A DNA stretch of 48,431 bases from CG-Epi1 sp964634895. GTDB lineage: Archaea > Thermoplasmatota > Poseidoniia > MGIII > CG-Epi1. Shown piece after piece: positions 1 to 9,200 of this stretch (positions are counted from its first letter, which is position 1; each line of letters begins with the position of its first letter). The position numbers and the translations under genes are program-made. Where the stretch lies: the NCBI GenBank assembly GCA_964634895.1, contig CAZWJS010000006.1, positions 1 through 48,431 on the forward strand, given 5' to 3'. The notes under the pieces are model-generated. The model was not told the origin of the DNA. It saw only the letters and a program-made list of their open reading frames with translations, and did not search any database.

Positions 1-2
1 TT

Positions 3-353
3 GGCACACCAAATGGTCCTATATCACTAGTTACAGCTGATTTCGATTACGATGGCGATATTGATGTGCTATGCGCAGCAAGTGAGGCAGATAAAATTAA
101 ATTATATACTAATGACGGCACTCCAGATGCTGGGTGGGAAGCTACAAATGTAGCTACTAATGTAGACAAGGTAAGAGACATTTTTGTAGTAGATTTAGAT
201 TTTGATGGATATCTGGATGTGGTGGCAGCAATAGAAAAGGATGATGAAATTAATTGGTATGATACTGCAGCAATTCCAGAATTTTCTAATATTTTGATGC
301 CTATTGCAAGTGTATTAGCTATAGTTGGTTTAAATTATAGAAGAAGATTATAG
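3..353 (+). CDS. Secreted VCBS/FG-GAP repeat protein, C-terminal end (5' truncated)
   Basis: The reading frame is open from the left edge of the window, so this is the C-terminus of a longer protein. Two calcium-loop repeats are visible: DFDYDGDID near base 45 and DLDFDGYLD near base 197. They fit the DxDxDG loops of FG-GAP/VCBS beta-propeller repeats found in extracellular adhesins and enzymes. The protein ends with IPEF, a hydrophobic stretch (SNILMPIASVLAIVGL) and a basic tail NYRRRL. That is the three-part layout of a PEF-CTERM signal, which in archaea is cleaved by an archaeosortase to anchor the protein at the surface. The gene is convergent with the next gene and overlaps its end by 6 bp. 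The function of the missing N-terminal part cannot be seen. Confidence 0.75.
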   Translation, partial: GTPNGPISLVTADFDYDGDIDVLCAASEADKIKLYTNDGTPDAGWEATNVATNVDKVRDIFVVDLDFDGYLDVVAAIEKDDEINWYDTAAIPEFSNILMPIASVLAIVGLNYRRRL

Positions 354-1931
354 TCTAAATCGTTTGAAAGAGATTGGAATAACATACATTCCAACAAAAA
401 ACATAGGCAGTAGTGATTTTTCATTTTCTTCTTCTAAATCATTAGGAGGGTAAAACTCAGTCAAATTTCCTACAGATTCATAGAGACTTGGTCCATTTCC
501 TAAATAGTAAACAGATCCCAATCTATCTCTTGAATTTGACGCAGTAGTATCATTTCCCGATGCGCAGGTTCCGGTGCATCCATCTGCAAAAGCAATGTAG
601 GCTCTCCCTTCCAAATCAATATGTAAATCATTAAAATCTAGAAGATTACGATTAGAACCTCCCTCATCTGATCGACAATCACCACTGTTTAGACAGATAC
701 TTCCAACTTGGACAGGATCTGGCGAGATTTTTTGTGTATGAAATATAGGATTTTCATCCAGTGCATTAAGACTGTAAGTAACATACAGATAATGACTAAC
801 ATTTGTGGTAGCATAGTGTGCGTTTCCATCCCATGGTTCTCCATCAATATTAGGCTGACCTAGTTCATCAACATTTTCACTTCCAAGATATGTAATTGCA
901 ATTCTACCAGGATCGCCAGCAGAAGTGTGAGGGAATGTTGCTGAAATTACTTCGATTGGACTCACTCGAATACTTTTTTGATTCCAATTATTTCCAGAGT
1001 CTATACTGGTAGACATGTAAACTCCTTGATCTCCTCCGACCCATATGTTGTATGCATTAGATTCAGTATCTGTGGCAACTTCTCCATTTTTACGTATACT
1101 TGGTGTGCCTACATCTTCACCCATGTAGCGTTCCTCCCAACTATATCCATTATCCTTAGAAAAAATAATTGTTGGTGTAGCCACTCTAGGTGGTAAATAA
1201 ACAGTACCATCTGGTGCTGCTGTAATAGCTCCATGCAATCCACCATTTGTTGTGGCTAAACCTATTACTTGCCCTCCAAATTCAAATGTAGCTCCACCAT
1301 CAAAGCTAGTGAAACAAAAAATCCCAGCTATTTTGTTATAACAATAATATACAGCAGTCTCATAAAGATTAGAACTAAATGAACCTATCGTGGCATATGG
1401 ACCTTCTCCCGTCCATGGCCCTGAACCAAGTTTAATGTGGTCATTTAGAGGAGTGGTTCCAGAATCATGAGGGTTACCAAGCCAAGATTCTCCATCATCA
1501 TCACTCCAGCAAATCCAAGAGGTTTCAAGCCCTTGCATTTGCACAGCAAATACACGATTTGTAATAGGGTCAACCCATCCCCAAGGGTCATTGGTCTGGA
1601 ATGCACATTGCGGACCAGATACATCCTCCCAAGATTCACCCATGTCACAAGACCGCATCGCTTTCTCAAATGCTGTGAAAAAGATACATCCACTAGAAGT
1701 AACTCCAATACTTGGCTCAGCACCTTGTTCACCCACATTACTAAAAACAAAATCCATAGCTAAAGCTTCACCATCTATTGCTAATCCATCGGATCCGGTG
1801 ATGAAAGTCCCCTCTGGAAGTGAGGGTTCTTCAATAGGTTCTTCTTTCTCAGGTTCATCTTCAAGACAACCCGTAGTACCTGTCATAATGAGCAGAAAGC
1901 AAATTCCTAATACTTTCATATCAAATTTCAT
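348..1931 (-). CDS. Secreted Asp-box (BNR/sialidase-like) beta-propeller lipoprotein
   Basis: A protein of about 527 aa with an N-terminal signal sequence (MKVLGICFLLIMTGTTGC) that ends in a lipobox-like TTGC. An acidic, proline-rich linker follows, so it is probably a lipid-anchored exported protein. Asp-box motifs (S-x-D-x-G-x-W type) recur: CDMGESW, SDDDGESW, SFDGGATF, SKDNGYSW, SIDSGNNW. They predict a six- or seven-bladed sialidase-like propeller, but I see no clear sialidase catalytic set, so substrate and activity are open. The C-terminus has another hydrophobic stretch (LLPMFFVGMYVIPI) followed by KRFRL, which resembles a sorting or anchor tail. I chose ATG 1931 because it starts close to the signal peptide. 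ATGs at 1919 and 1961 and a codon at 1985 are alternatives. It is last in a four-gene minus-strand run. Confidence 0.75.
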   Translation of the reverse strand: MKFDMKVLGICFLLIMTGTTGCLEDEPEKEEPIEEPSLPEGTFITGSDGLAIDGEALAMDFVFSNVGEQGAEPSIGVTSSGCIFFTAFEKAMRSCDMGESWEDVSGPQCAFQTNDPWGWVDPITNRVFAVQMQGLETSWICWSDDDGESWLGNPHDSGTTPLNDHIKLGSGPWTGEGPYATIGSFSSNLYETAVYYCYNKIAGIFCFTSFDGGATFEFGGQVIGLATTNGGLHGAITAAPDGTVYLPPRVATPTIIFSKDNGYSWEERYMGEDVGTPSIRKNGEVATDTESNAYNIWVGGDQGVYMSTSIDSGNNWNQKSIRVSPIEVISATFPHTSAGDPGRIAITYLGSENVDELGQPNIDGEPWDGNAHYATTNVSHYLYVTYSLNALDENPIFHTQKISPDPVQVGSICLNSGDCRSDEGGSNRNLLDFNDLHIDLEGRAYIAFADGCTGTCASGNDTTASNSRDRLGSVYYLGNGPSLYESVGNLTEFYPPNDLEEENEKSLLPMFFVGMYVIPISFKRFRL

Positions 1932-1966
1932 TCTAATTTGCTTATTTGGAGTAAGCATCATAACAG

Positions 1967-2965
1967 TTATCCTGAATATTTCCAAGAGTCAATCCGGGAG
2001 TGTAATTTTTCTTTTTCATTGTCATTAATGAATGCAGCATCAATAGCTGTTCGTGTAATATCTAATAAATTCTCAATTGACAGTCCAAAATACTCATGTG
2101 CTTTTGCATATTCATCGCCTATATTCGTGTCGAAATAAGGCGGATCATCAGAGTTCAATGTGACTTTACAACCCGCTTCTCTGAGTTGTGGAAATGGATG
2201 TTTTGAATAATCTGAGTAAATACCTAATGAAACATTACTACCAGGACATATTTCGAGTACAATGCCTTGCCTTGCTATTTCTTTCACAGCTTGTGTATCC
2301 TCAGATATTCTAACTCCATGTCCAATACGCGTTATTGGCAATGTATTGACAGCATCAATTATGGTTTCCGGACCATAATGTTCTCCAGCATGAGTTGTAC
2401 AAGGGTATCCAGCTGCAGCTACCTTATCAAAAACTGGTTTGAAATCCTCATAGCTTAAATGGCCTTCATCTCCACCCATTCCAAAACCTACAAAATAGGG
2501 ATGTGGATTTTCTATGAGTGAATCTGCTACAGCCATTGCTTTTTCAGGACCAAAGTGCCTGACACAAGTGACTATTGCTCTTCCAATGATTCCAAAGTCT
2601 TTTTCAGCATCCTCAAAAGCTTGTGCTACTCCATTTACGTGTTCATTGTAGCTTATTCCACATTCAGCAGCGTGTTCTGGCGAAGTAAAGACTTCAACGT
2701 AAATTGCTCCTTCTGAAGCACAAATAGATAGATATTCATAGGTAATATCTCGATAGTCTTGTGCACTTCGTAAGCATAAACTGGCTTGATCATAAGCTTC
2801 TAGAAAGCTTGCGAAATCATCCCACGCATAAGTGTTTTTGTCTTTAAATAGTAATCGAGGTAAATCAACATTATTTCTTTTCGCTATTTTTTTAGCTAGT
2901 AATGGAGGTATAGTTCCTTCAAGATGACAATGTAGTTCAGCTTTGGGTAAATTTCTTGGAATCAT
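1967..2965 (-). CDS. add: Adenosine deaminase family protein
   Basis: A 332-aa TIM-barrel metal hydrolase. Numbered from ATG 2965 it has the N-terminal zinc motif LHCHLEGT (H12, H14), THAGEHYGPE with the zinc-ligand His and catalytic Glu (H192, E195), RIGHGVRI (H216) and NSDDPPYF with the metal-binding Asp pair (D273, D274). Adenosine deaminases convert adenosine or deoxyadenosine to inosine and ammonia in purine salvage. The same fold includes adenine deaminase and aminodeoxyfutalosine deaminase, which cannot be excluded from motifs alone. A codon at 2986 would add seven residues and overlap the upstream reductase by 11 bp. I prefer 2965 because MIPRNLPKAELHCH matches where family members usually begin. 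Confidence 0.88.
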   Translation of the reverse strand: MIPRNLPKAELHCHLEGTIPPLLAKKIAKRNNVDLPRLLFKDKNTYAWDDFASFLEAYDQASLCLRSAQDYRDITYEYLSICASEGAIYVEVFTSPEHAAECGISYNEHVNGVAQAFEDAEKDFGIIGRAIVTCVRHFGPEKAMAVADSLIENPHPYFVGFGMGGDEGHLSYEDFKPVFDKVAAAGYPCTTHAGEHYGPETIIDAVNTLPITRIGHGVRISEDTQAVKEIARQGIVLEICPGSNVSLGIYSDYSKHPFPQLREAGCKVTLNSDDPPYFDTNIGDEYAKAHEYFGLSIENLLDITRTAIDAAFINDNEKEKLHSRIDSWKYSG

Positions 2966-2975
2966 TTTGAATAGA

Positions 2976-4259
2976 TTACCAACCATAGGTTTCAGTAACC
3001 TTAAGACTGGCTTTAATTTTCAGGAGTTTACCGGCCATTGGTACTAAATCTGGATTTTTTATTAAAATTCCTAACATTTTGAACCATGGTAAGTCAGAAT
3101 AGTTTCGTCCATCGTATATTTCTCCAATTAAATTTAAAATTCTTTTGTCAAGAGAATATATCAATTTAGATTGATCTACAAACTTTTGTTGCGTCCATGG
3201 TTGTCTCTTTAAAATTCTGTCATACCATATATGGGATTCTAAGTCAGGATGTAGTGATTTGCCACAAGATTCCCAGTAATTTCCCCTTAATTCATGACAA
3301 TTTTCAGCATGTGAAGGTGGAGTCAAATTTCCAGTTCCCAATTCATTTTTAATGGCAATTGCCGCATATTCTCCAGATAGCATTCCTACATGAACACCAC
3401 CCTTTGTTATTGGGTTAGTTAAACCTGCTGAATCACCTACTACGTAAGCATCCTTGGTAGAAAATTGTGGTATAGGGCCATCTCTTGGAATTAATCCGCC
3501 ATTTTGTTTATCCCCCAGCTCATTATCTATTCTTTTATCAGGATCTACACTCATATGTTCTTTACAAAAATAGTCTAGTCCTTTTTTTGCACCATTAGTA
3601 GATACGATACCAACGTTGAAAATATCATCGCGAGGGAACACCCAGATGTAACCATCTGCGTACATGGGGTCAATATAGAAATCAAAATAATCGGTGTCTG
3701 GAAAATCAACATCACTTGTTTTAAATTTGTATTGAAGTCCTGGAAGTAAACGCAGTTTATCATTTCCTTTTAATCCAACTTGCGTTACTATGTTAGGAAC
3801 TCTCCCTTCAGCTATAACTAATTGTTTAGCTTTCGCAGCTTCACCTTCTTTTGAGAACAAATTCCAATGTCCATTTTCTTTTGTTACCTTTGATATTTTC
3901 AGTCCTTCATGACGTTCTGCACCAGCATTAACAGCGTCATCAGATATAGTTCGATCAAGTCCCCATCTATGTATAGAATATCCTGGAGACATAAGTCCTA
4001 CAGATTTTCCGTTAGGCATTCTAATGCGATTTCCTTTCACTTCTCTTATGGCCCAGTCTCCAACAGGATAATTTGTATGTTCTAGAGCTATTTTCCCTAA
4101 TCCTTCACCGCAATGAATCGGATCACCTACTCGCTTTTTTCTATCGAATACTATTACAGAATGACCAGCCTCCGCCAAACGCAAAGCGGCCATTCCTCCA
4201 GCAGGGCCTTGACCAACTACAGCTACGTCATACATAGTGTTATCCGATTGCTCCATCAT
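2976..4259 (-). CDS. Geranylgeranyl reductase family flavoprotein (paralogue 1)
   Basis: A 427-aa FAD-dependent oxidoreductase. The N-terminal Rossmann dinucleotide motif is VGQGPAGG (residues 15-22), followed by a VFDRKKRVGDP segment typical of the family. GYIWVFPRDDIFNVGI (around residues 205-220) matches the conserved YxWxFP region, and VVGDSAGLTNPITKGG is the second FAD motif, GD-x(6)-P. Archaeal members saturate the geranylgeranyl chains of membrane lipids (digeranylgeranylglycerophospholipid reductase), at the membrane. Related enzymes act on menaquinone side chains or on chlorophyll precursors, so the exact substrate is inferred. A second, diverged paralogue lies at 35862-37040. The gene follows the glutaminase-like gene by 7 nt, suggesting cotranscription. 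ATG 4259 or the adjacent ATG 4256 is the start. Confidence 0.85.
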   Translation of the reverse strand: MMEQSDNTMYDVAVVGQGPAGGMAALRLAEAGHSVIVFDRKKRVGDPIHCGEGLGKIALEHTNYPVGDWAIREVKGNRIRMPNGKSVGLMSPGYSIHRWGLDRTISDDAVNAGAERHEGLKISKVTKENGHWNLFSKEGEAAKAKQLVIAEGRVPNIVTQVGLKGNDKLRLLPGLQYKFKTSDVDFPDTDYFDFYIDPMYADGYIWVFPRDDIFNVGIVSTNGAKKGLDYFCKEHMSVDPDKRIDNELGDKQNGGLIPRDGPIPQFSTKDAYVVGDSAGLTNPITKGGVHVGMLSGEYAAIAIKNELGTGNLTPPSHAENCHELRGNYWESCGKSLHPDLESHIWYDRILKRQPWTQQKFVDQSKLIYSLDKRILNLIGEIYDGRNYSDLPWFKMLGILIKNPDLVPMAGKLLKIKASLKVTETYGW

Positions 4260-4266
4260 AATAAGG

Positions 4267-5061
4267 CTACTCTTTTTTTTTTGAGTCTCTTAGAACGGGC
4301 CTTGCTTCTCTGAATGAATCAAGTTTTTGGAAGTTTAATTCGCAGACAATAACTCCTTCTTCAAAGCTTGGAAGACTTGCAATCGTTTTTCCCCTTGGAT
4401 CAACAACTACAGATTCACCTGCAAAAGTTAAACTTCCCTGAGTCCCAATATTATTTGAATAGGCATAGAAGCATGTTGTCTCAATAGCCCTAGCAGGCAG
4501 TACTCTATGAAATAAGGGTCTTGAGGTTGTAGGGCTTGCTGATAAATTTATGATTAAATCTGCACCTTTTAGAGCTAATCCCATTGATGTTTCTGGGAAA
4601 AAAAGGTCATAACATATCTGTATTCCTATAGTTCCGAATGGAGTGATAAATACAGGAGTTTGGTTACCCTCACTAAAGAAAAGTTTTTCTTCAAATGGTC
4701 CAAAATTCGGTAGGAATTGCTTGCGATAATGTCCAATATATCCTTTAGGTCCAATAACAATGGCTGAATTGAATAGTGTTTTTCCAGCTTTTTCTACTAT
4801 TCCGGTAACAATGTGTAATTTGTGTTTTCTAGAAAGTTTTTCAATGCCTTTCTGGGCTTTTGCTGAGCTTGGAATTTTTTCAGCAACCTTGTTGTAATTA
4901 TCTCTTAAGTTATAACCAGTTATGAATAATTCAGGAAATACAATTAGATCTAAGGCTTCATCAGATTTTTTTTTAGCATTATTAATTAGTTCATCCATTA
5001 TTCTTAGATTTCTGTCAATATCTCCGAGTACAATTGGAGATTGCCCTAGAGCTAAATGCAT
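4267..5061 (-). CDS. Nitrilase-superfamily amidohydrolase, probable glutaminase partner of NadE
   Basis: A 264-aa carbon-nitrogen hydrolase with the full Glu-Lys-Cys triad: E44 in VFPELFITGY, K114 in YRKQFLPNFGPFEE, and C150 in GIQICYDLFFPE. The start MHLALGQSPIVLGDIDRNL and the KQFLPN-GPFEE segment closely resemble the N-terminal glutaminase domain of glutamine-dependent NAD+ synthetase, which supplies ammonia to the synthetase domain. The gene is divergent from nadE, with only 72 nt between the starts, so a two-subunit enzyme is plausible. It could instead be an independent omega-amidase or carbamoylputrescine amidase-like enzyme. I chose ATG 5061 over GTG 5118 because the family begins at this strand and the extra 19 residues show no homology pattern. 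Confidence 0.82.
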   Translation of the reverse strand: MHLALGQSPIVLGDIDRNLRIMDELINNAKKKSDEALDLIVFPELFITGYNLRDNYNKVAEKIPSSAKAQKGIEKLSRKHKLHIVTGIVEKAGKTLFNSAIVIGPKGYIGHYRKQFLPNFGPFEEKLFFSEGNQTPVFITPFGTIGIQICYDLFFPETSMGLALKGADLIINLSASPTTSRPLFHRVLPARAIETTCFYAYSNNIGTQGSLTFAGESVVVDPRGKTIASLPSFEEGVIVCELNFQKLDSFREARPVLRDSKKKE

Positions 5062-5133
5062 AGGGCCTATTTGACCCCCGTAATAATAGATGCCATTGCT
5101 TAATTTCAATAAGGGCACTGTTCTGAATATGTT

Positions 5134-5937
5134 GTGAAGCTATTACCAGATACATTAACAATTATCCAGAAGTTCATTCAAACTCGTGTAGCTGAGGCTG
5201 GCGCTAAAGGCGTTGTTTTAGGCTTGTCTGGCGGGATTGACTCTGCTACTACGTTAGCATTAGCAGTTTCATCTTTGGGTTGTGAAAATGTAAAGGGTTT
5301 AATTATGCCTTTTAAAGAATCGGAATCTATATCTTTAGCCTTAAATCATGCGAATTTACTTAATGTAGAGACTAAGGAATACAATATATTATCTATAGTC
5401 AATTCCTACAAAAAAATCACAGATTCATACAATTCTAAATCATCTGAAGGTAACTTACATTCTAGAATTCGTATGTCTCTTTTGTATGGTGAAGCCTTCT
5501 CATCAAAGTATTTAGTAATAGGTACTTCAAATAAGTCGGAACTTTTGGTTGGTTATTATACCAAATGGGGGGATGGGGCCTCAGATTTTTTGCCAATTGG
5601 TGATTTGTACAAATCGCAAGTGTATAATTTAGCTAGAAATTTGAAAATACCTGCAGATATTTTGGTTCGTGCGCCGACAGCTGAACTTTGGGAAGGCCAA
5701 AGTGATGAAGAGGATTTAGGCCTACCTTATGAGAAATTAGATAAAATTTTATTAGGTTTAGAGCAGCAATTGGACTATAGGGAACTTTCTAAACTTTCTC
5801 AAATTGATATAAAAACAATAGATAGGATTGAGAAATTAGTCAATTTTACAATCCATAAACGTGTATTTCCTCCAGTATGTAAAATTGGCCGAAGAACAGT
5901 CGGCATTGACTGGCGTGAAACGATAGGCAGCCACTGA
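5134..5937 (+). CDS. nadE: NAD+ synthetase (ammonia-utilising domain)
   Basis: A 267-aa N-type ATP pyrophosphatase. The PP-loop SGGIDS (residues 32-37) binds ATP. GTSNKSELLVGYYTKWGDG and the downstream DLYKSQVYNLA segment are characteristic of NadE. It adenylates nicotinate adenine dinucleotide and amidates it to NAD+. It has no fused glutaminase domain. The divergent neighbour looks like that missing domain, so the pair may work as a split glutamine-dependent enzyme. The start is GTG 5134, since the nearby ATG at 5129 is immediately out of frame. The stop codon lies within a 7-bp inverted repeat (5934-5940 and 5968-5974) that may form a weak hairpin after the gene. Confidence 0.93.
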   Translation: MKLLPDTLTIIQKFIQTRVAEAGAKGVVLGLSGGIDSATTLALAVSSLGCENVKGLIMPFKESESISLALNHANLLNVETKEYNILSIVNSYKKITDSYNSKSSEGNLHSRIRMSLLYGEAFSSKYLVIGTSNKSELLVGYYTKWGDGASDFLPIGDLYKSQVYNLARNLKIPADILVRAPTAELWEGQSDEEDLGLPYEKLDKILLGLEQQLDYRELSKLSQIDIKTIDRIEKLVNFTIHKRVFPPVCKIGRRTVGIDWRETIGSH

Positions 5938-6208
5938 TTCTAAAATCATGTTATTTCGTCTTTTGCCGAATCAGTGTTTTATATGGTTTTATTGATTAAT
6001 ACTGTGGAACCAACATGGCTTTTTTCACAGGTTCTACCTTTTTTTTACCATTTTAGGGGTGGTAGTAACCCTAAAAATGACATTTTTCGTTTTTTTATCA
6101 ATCAATGGAACGCTTATTATATAGTGGTTCAATAACGGCAGACCGATGAAATTAATGCGAATGAAAACAATGTATGACTCATTTTTGCCACCCTTGGGGG
6201 TGGCCTAA
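5938..6208 (+). promoter_or_regulatory. Promoter and structured leader upstream of nrdJ
   Basis: A 271-bp non-coding gap. An eight-T run at 6039-6046 may end nadE transcription. A perfect 8-bp inverted repeat, TTTTAGGG (6051-6058) and CCCTAAAA (6069-6076), follows and could be an operator or hairpin. A strong TATA-like box, TATTATATAG (6115-6124), predicts a transcript start near 6145-6150. The resulting leader of roughly 60 nt ends in a perfect 7-bp hairpin, GCCACCC/GGGTGGC (6187-6193 and 6198-6204, loop TTGG), just 4 nt before the TTG start. The GGGGGTG strand of that hairpin is the only candidate ribosome-binding sequence, so folding would hide it. The regulatory role is inferred. Confidence 0.6.
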
Positions 6209-9200
6209 TTGCCAGCTAAGTTAGATGGTTTGAAAGTTGAACGCAAGTTTACAAAAGCAGGTCAGAATCCCTTTGAAAAATTAGATTGGAGTAAACGAGA
6301 TGTTGAAATACGCAACTTCGATGGAACGGTTGCTTTTTCGATGAAGGACGTTAATCTTCCAGTGAACTATAGTCAGGTTGCAGCTAATGTACTTTCACAA
6401 AAATATCTTCGAAAGGCCGGTGTTCCAAAAAAACTAAGGAAGGTTAAAGAACAAGGCGTACCAAGTTGGTTGCAGCGAAGTGTTCCTGATCTCAAAGCTA
6501 TGGATTCTTTACTTGAGTCTGAGAGATATGGTGAGGAAGTAGATGGTCGACAAACGTTTAGGCGTTTAGCTGGAACATGGACCTACTGGGGGTGGAAATA
6601 TGGATATTTTAATAGTGAGAAAGATGCTAGAGCATATTATGATGAGATGTGTTTTATGCTTGCGTTTCAAATGGTTTCTCCAAATTCTCCGCAATGGTTC
6701 AATACAGGTTTAAATTGGGCTTATGGAATCGAAGGTCCCCCTCAAGGCCATTATTTTGTAAATCCAAATAATGGTAAGTTGGAAAAGTCAGTCAATGCGT
6801 ATGAACATCCACAGCCTCATGCTTGTTTTATTCAGTCAGTTTCAGATGATTTGGTAAGCGATGGAGGTATAATGGATCTTTGGACTCGAGAGGCCCGTCT
6901 GTTTAAGTTTGGTTCAGGAACAGGGAGTAATTTTTCAAAAATACGGGGAGAGGGCGAGCCTCTTTCCGGTGGAGGGATGTCTTCTGGTTTGATGTCATTT
7001 CTTAGAATCGGTGACAGGGCAGCAGGTGCAATAAAATCAGGAGGAACAACACGACGCGCAGCTAAGATGGTTTGTTTGGATATGGATCATCCAGATATTG
7101 AAGCTTTTATTAATTGGAAAATGACAGAAGAAGAGAAGGTTGCAGCTCTTGTTGCAGGTTCTCAACATCTACAGAATCATGGCAACGAAATTTTGGCAGC
7201 CATTCAGGCACATCCAGATGAAGAAACTCGTTTTAATCAGGCTAAAAATAAACCCTTAGCAATTGCTATTAATTCGGCGTTAAAAGCTTATATTCCTGAC
7301 AATTTAATTGCTCGTGTTTTAGAATTAGGTGAGCAGGGTTACAATCATATTGAGATTGATACTTATGACACTTCTTGGGAGGGTGAGGCTTATTCTACAG
7401 TATCCGGTCAAAACAGTAATAATTCAGTAAGGGTCAGTAATGATTTCATGCAAGCCGTTATTGGTGAGAATGATTGGAATCTATATTGGAGAACAGAATT
7501 GGATTCAGCAAAAATCGAAGATAGAGATCCTGAACCGTGTAAAACTATTCCTGCCAATGAACTTTGGAATACAATTGCAAAAGCCGCCTGGTCCTGTGCA
7601 GATCCAGGTTTACAATATGACACAACAATAAATGAATGGCATACATGTTCACTAGATGGCCCAATAAATGGTAGCAATCCGTGTTCAGAATATATGTTTT
7701 TAGATGATACAGCTTGTAATTTAGCAAGTTTGAATCTTGTCAAATACTATGATCAAGACACAACTCAGTTTAATTGCGAAGAGTATGAGCATTCTATTCG
7801 TCTTTGGACTGTAGCTCTTGAAGTTTCAGTATTGATGGCTCAATTTCCATCAGTTGAAATTGCTCAACGTAGTTATGATTACCGAACTTTAGGTTTAGGA
7901 TATGCCAACATAGGCTCTTTACTCATGCGGATGGGCATTCCTTATGATGATAATAGGGCCTTTGCAATATGTGGTGCTTTAACATCAATGCTTGGTGGAG
8001 TTTCTTATGCCACTAGTGCAGAAATGGCATCTATTAAGGGGCCTTTTCCCAGATATGATAATAATAAAGAAAATATGCTTAGAGTAATCAGAAATCATCG
8101 AAGAGCAGCTTATAAAGCAAGTGAAGAAGAATATGAGGGTTTGACAGTTAAACCAAAGGGTATTGATTCTAATTATTGTCCAGAATATCTTCTTAAATCA
8201 GCGCAAGCATGTTGGGATCAAGCACTTAGTTTAGGTGAAAAACATGGATATCGTAACGCGCAGTCTACAGTAATAGCACCTACTGGAACAATTGGGATAG
8301 TGATGGATTGTGATACAACAGGTATTGAACCTGATTTTGCTTTGGTTAAGTTTAAAACTCTTGCAGGTGGTGGCATGCTTAGAATAATTAATCAATCAGT
8401 ACCTCCTGCTTTAGATAGGCTTGGATATGATTCAAATCAAGTTGATGATATAATAAAATATATAGTGGGTGCAGGTAGATTTGAAGGCAGTCCAGGAATA
8501 AATGTAGAATCTTTGAAAAAGAAGGGACTTACGGACGCTATCATTAAATCACTTGAATCACAGATTAGTGGTTTCACTTCCCTTAATTTAATGATTAATC
8601 CAACTACCGTTGGAGTTGATTTTTGCAAAGATAAATTGCGTGTAAGTGAGTCTGATTTAGAAAGTTGGGATTTTGACTTACTCGAACATCTAGGTTTTAC
8701 TCAAGAACATGTTACAAACGCTAATGATTATATATTTGGTAAATTGACAATTGAAGGTGCCCCTCACATTAAAGAGAGAGACCTTGCTGTTTTCGACTGT
8801 GCAAATAGATGTGGACAATATGGTACTCGTTCAATTTCGTGGAATGCTCACATAAACATGATGGCTGCGGCACAACCATTTATTTCAGGTGCAATTTCAA
8901 AGACAATTAATATGCCTCATGAGGCAACTATTGATGATATAAAACAAGCATATATGGATTCTTGGCGAGGAATGATTAAGGCGAATGCTCTTTATCGAGA
9001 TGGTTCAAAATTGAGCCAACCTTTGATGTCAGGAAATGTATTGAAAGTTAATATTGATGAGGAGGAGTTGATGTCAGAGGGGTTAATGTCTACTGAAAAG
9101 GCAGTTGATGTTATGGCTGAAGCATTACCGACTTCTGATGCCAAGCCATTAGCCCGTAAAATAGTCACAAGGTATATTGCACAAAGAAGACGTTTACCAA

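Noticed and set aside
978..1763. Antisense reading frames within the Asp-box gene
   Set aside because: They have no family pattern and are explained by the reverse complement of a coding gene.
6125..6208. Cobalamin riboswitch before nrdJ
   Set aside because: The leader is too short (about 60 nt) and lacks the B12-box pattern; I only support a simple hairpin.
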